Source: Mesorhizobium sp. Pch-S (lineage in GTDB: Bacteria; Pseudomonadota; Alphaproteobacteria; Rhizobiales; Rhizobiaceae). Taken from it: a stretch of 64,000 nt of DNA. The notes beneath the pieces were generated by a model. The model did not search any database. It was not told where the DNA came from and worked only from the letters and a program-made list of their open reading frames with translations. Position 1 is the stretch's first letter; every line of letters starts with the position of its first letter. A program made the position numbers and the translations under genes. The DNA lies in the NCBI RefSeq assembly GCF_004136315.1, contig NZ_CP029562.1, positions 6,555,215 to 6,619,214 of the forward strand, in the 5' to 3' direction. Below, piece by piece: positions 58,487 to 64,000 of the stretch.

Positions 58487-59109
58487 GCCAGCTTTCCGAC
58501 TATCAGCGCATCGTTGAGCGCCCGCAAAAGGCTGCATACGACGCCCGCATAGCCCAGCTAGAGCGCGAGCTTGCCGACATCAAGGAAGCGCTGGAACTCG
58601 GCAAGCCATTCGGCTTCGATCCCGCAACCGGCTTCATTCAGGCCGATGACGGCGGCTCTGGTGACCATTGCGTGTTCTATGTGCCCAAGATCGAAGCAGT
58701 GCGCGATCTTGCCGAGGCAAGGGCGATCAATGCCAACCTCATGGGTGATGACGAAAATAAGCCTCGCTACACCACCAAAAGGTTGAAGCAGGAGATTGCA
58801 AAGGCCGTAGCAGCCGCCGAAGCCGAGCGCGACCGCCTCGCCGCAGAGGTGGAGAGGCTGAGCGCCAGCGCAGACATCCGCGACCTCAAGGAACATTGGC
58901 ATTCGTTCTGCGATGCAGACCCGTTCGAAGGCGGCGACACGTTTGCTGAGCGGATGGAGGCTCGTGGACTGATCGAGCTTGTCGCCGTCACTCAAGATGC
59001 TCTTGAAGATGGGTTCGCAACCGAGCGTGGAATAATGCCCGGTGGCTCTATGTGGCAGCTAACCGAGGCGGGCCGCGCCTCTCTCCAGGCAGGGGAGAAA
59101 GGGGAATGA
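58483..59109 (+). CDS. Coiled-coil phage protein
   Basis: A 208-residue protein from ATG 58483 with GGAGG upstream. Two coiled coils (IAQLERELADIKEALELG and AKAVAAAEAERDRLAAEVER) flank a beta part, with a C-terminal GGSMWQLTEAGRASLQAGEK that resembles the end of winged-helix domains. Function unknown. Overlaps the next gene by 4 bp. Confidence 0.65.
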   Translation: MSQLSDYQRIVERPQKAAYDARIAQLERELADIKEALELGKPFGFDPATGFIQADDGGSGDHCVFYVPKIEAVRDLAEARAINANLMGDDENKPRYTTKRLKQEIAKAVAAAEAERDRLAAEVERLSASADIRDLKEHWHSFCDADPFEGGDTFAERMEARGLIELVAVTQDALEDGFATERGIMPGGSMWQLTEAGRASLQAGEKGE

Positions 59110-59318
59110 GCGAGCGAAACCTGAACCCACACGCCGAGGAGCGGCTGGCAATGGCGCTGTGGAGCGAGGATTACGCCTTCAAGCAGCGCGGCGGCTCTAT
59201 GGACTTCTGGGATAGCCGAACGCCAGCACAGAAGGCGCTGTGCGTTCAGATCGTCACCGGCATTCTCGACGCGGTTGAAAAGAATGGCCGCGCCCATCCA
59301 TCAGGAGAGCAGCCATGA
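59106..59318 (+). CDS. Small phage protein
   Basis: A 70-residue protein, ATG 59106 overlapping the previous stop. Segment MDFWDSRTPAQKALCVQIVT is well formed. Overlaps the next gene by 4 bp. Function unknown. Confidence 0.6.
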   Translation: MSERNLNPHAEERLAMALWSEDYAFKQRGGSMDFWDSRTPAQKALCVQIVTGILDAVEKNGRAHPSGEQP

Positions 59319-59614
59319 CGGCAAGGGATGTGCTGGAAAAGTGGCTGGCTCGCTACAGTTTTCCGAAAGGACGCTCGGATAGCCTTATGCGAGATCTCGC
59401 CGCAGCCGGCTACTCCATAGTCCATGAGAGCGAGATACATGGGGCGACGAAGCGGCGGATAGCCGAAGAAGCCGATGCATTCGCAGATCAGCATGACACA
59501 GCCGCTATCCAGGCAACTGTGGTCGAAGCTATCTCGCGTTTTCGAGGTGGAGAAACGGCGTTGAGACGGTTTGCCGATTCAGTCCGCGCCCTTCCAGATG
59601 GAGGGGTGGAATGA
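59315..59614 (+). CDS. Small phage protein
   Basis: A 99-residue soluble protein, helical throughout (VLEKWLARYSFPKGRSDSLM, EAISRFRGGETALRRFADSV). Overlaps neighbours by 4 bp on both sides. Function unknown. Confidence 0.6.
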   Translation: MTARDVLEKWLARYSFPKGRSDSLMRDLAAAGYSIVHESEIHGATKRRIAEEADAFADQHDTAAIQATVVEAISRFRGGETALRRFADSVRALPDGGVE

Positions 59615-59802
59615 GCGATCGCTACTCTTGGCACGTATCTCGACCCGATAGCCCATGCACTGACATTGTTCTGCGTCGGTTCGGTCGCCTTCATGAGAAG
59701 CCCTGCCGGAACCCGCAAACACTTACGTGTGCGCTTCCTGAGTGCCAGTATGCCAATGAATGCCAGTCTCTCCGCGCACTACAGGGGAAAGCCGATGAGT
59801 GA
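59611..59802 (+). CDS. Small cysteine-rich phage protein
   Basis: A 63-residue protein with four cysteines (SPCTDIVLRR, KPCRNPQTLTCALPECQYAN, ECQSLRAL), likely metal binding. Overlaps the next start by 8 bp. Function unknown. Confidence 0.6.
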   Translation: MSDRYSWHVSRPDSPCTDIVLRRFGRLHEKPCRNPQTLTCALPECQYANECQSLRALQGKADE

Positions 59803-60097
59803 ATCGCACATCCTTTTCCCAGACCTGAAGCCGTTGCCGTGCCATCGCGACAAGAATGGCCGCGAGATCAGGTACTGCAAACTACAGCACGATAACGGCA
59901 AGATTTATGACCTGTTTGGGACGGGAAAGAAAATGCCAGGAGATGGCGAGACCATCATGGTCTGGACGCCGGACAACAAACTGGCAATTGTAAACACCAA
60001 AGATATCGTGGTCTACGCAGGCGACAATCGAGGCTTCCTTATCGGGCTTTTCATTTTTCTGTTTCTTCTCGCGCTTGCTGTGTTGGGAGGCTTCTGA
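59795..60097 (+). CDS. C-terminally anchored membrane protein
   Basis: A 100-residue protein from ATG 59795. Soluble beta-rich N-terminal 75 residues (GKIYDLFGTGKKMPGDGET), then one transmembrane helix at the very end (FLIGLFIFLFLLALAVLGGF). Its last base is the first base of the excisionase start. Function unknown. Confidence 0.65.
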   Translation: MSESHILFPDLKPLPCHRDKNGREIRYCKLQHDNGKIYDLFGTGKKMPGDGETIMVWTPDNKLAIVNTKDIVVYAGDNRGFLIGLFIFLFLLALAVLGGF

Positions 60098-60429
60098 TGA
60101 ACAGAGGATTTGTCCCCAAGGTATACACACCAGCTGCGCTTGCAGAGCGCTGGGAGTGTTCCGAGCGCCATGTGCGCAATATGATAGAGACCGGGGAGAT
60201 TCAGGCGTTTCGACTTGGCGAGAAGCTCCTTCGTATCCGAGCCGAAGTCGTGGAGGCTTTCGAATGGCAGAGTGGCGAATTACCAGACTCAGTGGAGAAC
60301 TCTGCCTCACTTGGGACGAAGGCAACATCCGGCGCCGTTATCGACTTGGAACATCAAATCCAAAAGAGGCGGCCCGCATCGCCCCGTCTCGATTTGCGGA
60401 ACTCACGCGCCCGCGAGGTACCACGGTAG
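60097..60429 (+). CDS. Excisionase / HTH_17-type DNA-binding protein
   Basis: A 110-residue protein. Residues 9-55 form a MerR-like winged helix of the excisionase family (YTPAALAERWECSERHVRNM, IETGEIQAFRLGEKLLRI). The last ~55 residues come from DNA that overlaps the integrase gene by 166 bp in another frame, so only the first half is conserved in kind. Should direct the integrase toward excision. Confidence 0.8.
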   Translation: MNRGFVPKVYTPAALAERWECSERHVRNMIETGEIQAFRLGEKLLRIRAEVVEAFEWQSGELPDSVENSASLGTKATSGAVIDLEHQIQKRRPASPRLDLRNSRAREVPR

Positions 60430-61244
60430 GCGACCTTTGGGCGGCCTACTGTCTGGACAAGGCGGGCCGCTCTGTCGTCACGACAATGGGCTACACTTGG
60501 AAGGCTCTGGAGCCGCATTTCGCCAACATCGAAGGCGAAGCGGTGACGGTCGCTGATTGTCGCGCTTACACGGATCAGCGGCGAAAGGCGAAACGCAAAG
60601 ACGGCTCAATCCATACCGAACTTGGCCACCTGCGTTCAGTGCTGGTCTGGGCTCAAAAGAATCGCCTTATCGCTCACGCGCCTCATATCGAGCGTCCGTC
60701 GAAGCCTGAGCCAAAGGAAGGCTACTTGACGCGAGGCGAAGTCGCCCTGCTTCTCGACGCCGCGAATGTTCCCCATATTCGACTGGCCATTCGGCTTTTG
60801 ATCGCGACCGGGGCTCGAAGCGGCGCGGCGCTGGAACTGGTCTGGGATCGCGTGGACTTCAAGACGCGAATGATCCAGCTGCGCAACCCGTTCGACAAAG
60901 CGAAGCGAAAAGGGCGCGCGACTGTGCCTATCAATGACTCTCTACTCGCTGCTTTGCAGGAGGCCAGAGAGGCCGCTCTATCGCCCTACGTTGTGGAGTG
61001 GGCAGGCGGTCGCGTGAAGTCGATCAAGAAGGGCATCAAGACAGCCGGAGAAGCGATAGGCCGGCCCGACGCCTCTCCGCATATGCTGCGGCACTCTGCG
61101 GCGGTTTGGCTCGCTGAAGACGGACATTCGATGGATGAAATCGCGCAATTCCTGGGACACGAAAACAGCCGGATCACGTTCAAAACGTACGCGAGATACT
61201 CGCCAACCTACCTGCGGCGACTCGCAGCCTCATTGGAGGTGTAG
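60264..61244 (+). CDS. int: Tyrosine integrase
   Basis: A 326-residue site-specific recombinase from ATG 60264. The catalytic set is complete: Arg in LLIATGARSGAALELVW, Lys near KAKRKGRATVPIND, HMLRHSAAVWLAEDG (His-x-x-Arg), LGHENSRIT (His) and the nucleophile Tyr in TYARYSPTYLRR. The N-terminal part (GTTVGDLWAAYCLDK) is the core-binding domain. It lies 74 bp from the tRNA core on the right end, as usual for tRNA-targeting phages. Confidence 0.95.
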   Translation: MAEWRITRLSGELCLTWDEGNIRRRYRLGTSNPKEAARIAPSRFAELTRPRGTTVGDLWAAYCLDKAGRSVVTTMGYTWKALEPHFANIEGEAVTVADCRAYTDQRRKAKRKDGSIHTELGHLRSVLVWAQKNRLIAHAPHIERPSKPEPKEGYLTRGEVALLLDAANVPHIRLAIRLLIATGARSGAALELVWDRVDFKTRMIQLRNPFDKAKRKGRATVPINDSLLAALQEAREAALSPYVVEWAGGRVKSIKKGIKTAGEAIGRPDASPHMLRHSAAVWLAEDGHSMDEIAQFLGHENSRITFKTYARYSPTYLRRLAASLEV

Positions 61245-61318
61245 GTTTCATGAACCGCTGGAGCGCTTCGCAAAACGCTATGAAAAAACGGAATTATAGT
61301 GTAATATCAGAAGGTTAA

Positions 61319-61364
61319 TGGTGGGCGATGACGGGCTCGAACCGCCGACATCTTCGGTGTAAAC
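61319..61364 (-). other. Second tRNA-Val(TAC) 3' core (attP-type junction)
   Basis: Identical to 19361-19406. Left of it is the phage right end (integrase side); right of it is again the phage left end. That is an attP arrangement and not the attR expected at a single integrated prophage, where chromosomal tRNA 5' sequence should follow. Confidence 0.85.
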
Positions 61365-61513
61365 AATGCTCCCTACCCTGAACTGTGAGCTTTTCCGGGA
61401 AAAGAGCACTTCGCAGATGGACGTTTCAGGCGACATGTTCCGCGTGCGTTCCACTTTTGAGGTTCGGCGTGCCAAAGAGCACTTCGTAACGCCTTGGTTC
61501 TAGGAGATGAAAG

Positions 61514-61804
61514 ATGGCTGACGAAGAGATGATTGAACGAGTTGCGCGGGCTATCCATTTCCGTGGTGACGATCAAGGCGACGATGCCTGGAATTATTGC
61601 CAGAACTCGTTGAGGGTGCTGGCGCGAGAGCAGGCACGCGCTGCGATAGAAGCTATCCGCTCAGATGGCGCGGCGGGCTATCGCGTGAAGAACACCGTAG
61701 GGATGGGGGAATACTCATTCTACGAATATCTGCATGGCGCCGTTCCTCACTCGCAGGGCAACGGAAATCCGGTAGAGTTTCTTTATGTGCTGCCTTCCAA
61801 ATGA
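61514..61804 (+). CDS. Hypothetical phage protein, second copy
   Basis: Identical to the 96-residue protein encoded at 19556-19846, including its AGGAG ribosome site. Confidence 0.7.
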   Translation: MADEEMIERVARAIHFRGDDQGDDAWNYCQNSLRVLAREQARAAIEAIRSDGAAGYRVKNTVGMGEYSFYEYLHGAVPHSQGNGNPVEFLYVLPSK

Positions 61805-61917
61805 GCCCCTACCGCCATCAGCAATGGCCATATGCCTTCATAGTAGGCGTGGCTGTCGTGTATCTGGTGGGGTATGTCGCGTGGAAGGCGATTCACTTCC
61901 TGTTATCGCTGGGATAG
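61801..61917 (+). CDS. 38-residue membrane peptide, second copy
   Basis: Identical to the peptide at 19843-19959, with the same ATGA overlap with the gene before it. Confidence 0.6.
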   Translation: MSPYRHQQWPYAFIVGVAVVYLVGYVAWKAIHFLLSLG

Positions 61918-61925
61918 AATGCACA

Positions 61926-62365
61926 ATGGCCGAAGATACCATCTTCCGTTTTGCTCTTGCCAACAAACTCGCTCGTATTAAGTACGGCGCCTCAGAGATT
62001 GTCAGCCGCAGTGATGCGCAACGAGCGTGGCCACCAACAGGCGATCATGACACTTCTGACGAAGGCGCTTTTCGCGCCATGGCGCTTGCGCACGGCGGCC
62101 ATAGCCAGAGACATCCTACACGACGAAAGAGCGCATTCTGAACGATTTGGACCTGTCGTTCTCGGTTCACCAAGATTTGAGAACAGGCGATTGGATTATC
62201 CATCGAACCGCATCAGCGTGCCCCAAATGCCATGGGCGTGGGTCATTTGATGTTCAAAGGATGGTCACTACGGAAATCGGCCCGGCTGAATATCTGTCTG
62301 ACGAAATTGTCAGCGTCCGCGATAGGCAGGCGTGTGATTGCCAATCCACCCCATTGCGAACGTAA
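61926..62365 (+). pseudogene. Zinc-ribbon-like protein, second copy, frameshifted
   Basis: Copy of 19968-20408 lacking one G near 62104 (CATAGCC instead of CATAGGCC). The frame shifts after about 60 codons and stops early, so the cysteine-rich end is lost. A sequencing error is the likeliest cause. Confidence 0.65.
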
Positions 62366-62431
62366 CCGGAACATGCAACCCTTATCGTCCGGGGTGTGAA
62401 ACTTCCTTGGTGGGGACACTGAGGCGAGCAA

Positions 62432-62686
62432 ATGGGCATACGAACGAACGCAATCCACGACTTCAACTACCAGATCCACATGCTCGATTCGCACGGGAAA
62501 GTGTTCGAAACACTAGCAATGGCCAACAACTTCGAGGTAGCCAAGGCTGCTTTTGAGGCGTCCTTGGCCTCCCGGACTTGGTGCACCATCGAACTTTGCA
62601 ACGGCGGCAAAATTATCGAGCAAGCCACGACAGGCGGCTACGATATCGAGACAAAGACAGTCCCGATCTTGAATAGGCGCAAATGA
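62432..62686 (+). CDS. Hypothetical phage protein, second copy
   Basis: Identical to the 84-residue protein at 20475-20729. Confidence 0.7.
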   Translation: MGIRTNAIHDFNYQIHMLDSHGKVFETLAMANNFEVAKAAFEASLASRTWCTIELCNGGKIIEQATTGGYDIETKTVPILNRRK

Positions 62687-62702
62687 GCGCTACTCTGCCG
62701 AA

Positions 62703-62897
62703 ATGGCGAGGAAAGCACGCAAGATAGGCGTAGGGGATGTGGTGACGCTGCAAGCGCGAGTAACAGGCGTTGGCGTCATAGACGGCTATATCACCGTCGA
62801 GATCAACGGGCAGAAGCAGACGATACCGGAAGACTTGTCCGAGATAATCGACGTGAAGCCGTTCAATCCGGCTGACGTGTATAAGCGGGTGAGGTGA
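62703..62897 (+). CDS. Small basic phage protein, second copy
   Basis: Identical to the 64-residue protein at 20746-20940. Confidence 0.65.
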   Translation: MARKARKIGVGDVVTLQARVTGVGVIDGYITVEINGQKQTIPEDLSEIIDVKPFNPADVYKRVR

Positions 62898-63197
62898 TTA
62901 TTCTTCCTTGGCCGGCCTAGCTTGCCAAGCCTCTGCCGCGCGCTTGAGAGCGCCGGCTACCCACCATGAGACGAAGGCAGCGAGACAGGCGGCTGCAAAG
63001 AGCCCTTCCCCGTCTGTTGAGAATCCTGCCTTGTCCTGAACATAGGGGGCGAATGCAGCACCGCAAATAAGCGCTGCTGTCGTGCGGCGGAAGAAACCGC
63101 GAATAGTGCGAGGAGGGACAAACACCAGGGCGACAACAGCACCAGCTATCGACCCGGCAGCTTTAAACATCATTGCGCTTATCAATTCTGGCGTCAT
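62898..63197 (-). CDS. Phage membrane protein, second copy
   Basis: Identical to the 99-residue holin-like protein at 20941-21240. Confidence 0.65.
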   Translation of the reverse strand: MTPELISAMMFKAAGSIAGAVVALVFVPPRTIRGFFRRTTAALICGAAFAPYVQDKAGFSTDGEGLFAAACLAAFVSWWVAGALKRAAEAWQARPAKEE

Positions 63198-63683
63198 TTG
63201 ACTTGCCAGAACGGAGGGTGGTTTCTTTTCGAGAATAGAGCGCGAGCGAGACCAAAAAGCCGGCGACCCCGATAGCTGCCAGAACGAAGCCGAGCATAGC
63301 CAGCCCTATCCATGATGCCGGTAGCGGCGATGAGCAGAAGAGCTGCGGCATTGACGACCTCAAGACTTACGGCAAAAAGCAGCTGGGTTTTGATGATGCC
63401 TGCCAGATAGAGGATATCGAGCAGGATCATGGCATGGAACATGTTCCACGTGCGCAATTCCCAACGCTGCTGGGCGAGCGAATAGATGGCCAAGCAGATA
63501 GCCAGATTAGTGGCCATGCCGTATGCAGCCCCATAGGGAAGCCCAGCATTGTGCCACCAAGCCGACGTGACATAGGAGAGCGCGCCGAGTGCTATCCAGA
63601 AGACGGCGCGCGGTAGGTGCCAAGCACAGGCGGCGGCAAGTACCCGCCATTGTGATCAGCGTCCAGTGATACCATTCAAGCAT
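63194..63683 (-). pseudogene. Phage membrane protein, second copy, frameshifted
   Basis: Copy of the 162-residue protein at 21237-21725. An extra C near 63643 breaks the frame after about 13 codons; a shorter frame from an internal ATG at 63517 remains (107 residues). Probably a sequencing error at the contig end. Confidence 0.6.
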
Positions 63684-64000
63684 CAGCGACCCGCCGTCCA
63701 TTGTCCCGATCGGAGCGAATGGCGCTAGAACAGCGTATTCACCGCCGACATCGCATTCGGCTGCCTTGGCCCTTCAGTCGCTTGCTTGTGAAGCGGATAG
63801 ATTTCCTCCTCAATGGCCGCGATTTGGCCGGCGAGGCGCCCCCATTTTCGAAATCATCACCATGGCATCGGTGCCATTAGGAATTGATGCCGGCCTGATA
63901 GGCTTTCTTCAGAAGATCCTCGAATGCTGCGAAATCACCGGCGCGCCAGGTGAAGGCGCTTTCGGCTGTGCCAATTCTCTTGGCCGCCTTCTCTACAATT
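63683..64000 (-). pseudogene. Coiled-coil phage protein, second copy, broken and truncated
   Basis: Partial copy of the gene at 21725-22087 with six single-base indels that disrupt the frame repeatedly, cut off by the window end before its start codon. Confidence 0.55.

Larger units (their letters stand above)
19361..61318. mobile_element. Temperate podovirus-like prophage, one full unit (41,958 bp)
   Basis: The unit runs from the tRNA-Val 3' core at 19361 to the base before the identical core at 61319. Contents: integrase and excisionase at the right end, CI/Cro-like immunity region, replication and recombination genes, terminase, portal, scaffold, capsid, P22-like tail and ejection proteins, tail fibre, and a lysis cassette. 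Minus-strand genes from 51.3 to 20.9 kb form overlapping operons. No tail sheath, tube or tape-measure gene is seen, which points to a short-tailed virion. All essential modules look intact, so it is probably inducible. Confidence 0.93.
61319..64000. repeat. 2.68-kb direct repeat of the prophage left end
   Basis: Matches 19361-22040 base for base apart from single-base indels: one near 62104, and seven between about 63640 and 63965 (extra C near 63643, 63692 and 63842; missing A near 63773; extra T near 63885; extra G near 63940; missing T near 63960). The sharp rise towards the end looks like a low-coverage contig end. Means tandem prophage, circular phage DNA, or concatemer. Confidence 0.95.

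Noticed and set aside
61319..64000. A second, different prophage starting at 61319
   Set aside because: The sequence is the same phage left end, differing only by single-base indels at the low-quality end.
1..64000. CRISPR array, insertion sequence, retron or reverse transcriptase
   Set aside because: No regularly spaced repeats, no transposase or IS ends, and no reverse-transcriptase motif were seen. The only tandem repeat is the 12-bp tract at 53335.

Overview
The window suggests an alphaproteobacterium of the order Rhizobiales, most likely a Mesorhizobium-like member of the Phyllobacteriaceae. The reasons are the gene families, rhizobial regulatory motifs (an Irr-type ICE box and a GGAA-N6-TTCC IolR box), a rhizobial intergenic palindromic repeat, and a lipid A modification operon of Mesorhizobium type. 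It has two parts: about 19.4 kb of chromosome, then a complete temperate phage genome that repeats its own left end at the right edge of the window.

Chromosome (1-19360). A truncated cysteine desulfurase (SUF-type Fe-S assembly) diverges from an alpha/beta hydrolase, with a candidate Irr box between them. A GNAT acetyltransferase and a PaiB-type flavoprotein follow. On the minus strand lies a four-gene envelope operon: GT2 polyprenyl-phosphate sugar synthase, LAB_N small membrane protein, GT39/ArnT-like transferase and PAP2 lipid phosphatase. Together these could remove a lipid A phosphate and replace it with a sugar such as galacturonic acid. Next come anmK (peptidoglycan recycling), tyrS, a 1132-residue AsmA/YhdP-like protein, a Bcp-type peroxiredoxin, a LytM/M23 endopeptidase and a CUT2 sugar ABC transporter. 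A perfect IolR operator upstream suggests that the transporter takes up inositol.

Prophage (19361-61318, unit length 41,958 bp). The left boundary is exactly the CCA end of a tRNA-Val(TAC) 3' fragment. The layout is: a small plus-strand accessory operon (19.5-20.9 kb); a minus-strand block (51.3 down to 20.9 kb) carrying early/replication genes (Cro-like, GapR-like, replication-organiser-like, RusA, DnaA domain IV), terminase, portal, scaffold, capsid, P22-like tail and ejection proteins, tail fibre and lysis genes; a divergent immunity region (51.3-52.7 kb); and a plus-strand operon (52.7-61.2 kb) with a Rad52-like annealing protein, many small genes, excisionase and integrase. No sheath or tape-measure gene is visible, so it is podovirus-like. 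A GT87-type membrane glycosyltransferase sits inverted inside the late operon and is a candidate lysogenic-conversion gene.

From 61319 the phage left end starts again (2.68 kb). The right-end/core/left-end junction is an attP, which means an excised circle, replicating concatemer or tandem lysogen. Seven single-base indels in the last ~350 bp suggest a low-coverage contig end, so the second copy and its frameshifts should not be taken as biology without checking.

Main points of interest: matched twin early promoters with the same operator embedded in the spacer, leaderless immunity genes, the GT87 moron, a phage GapR-like protein with a disordered tail, and several overlapping tiny genes of about 30-60 codons.
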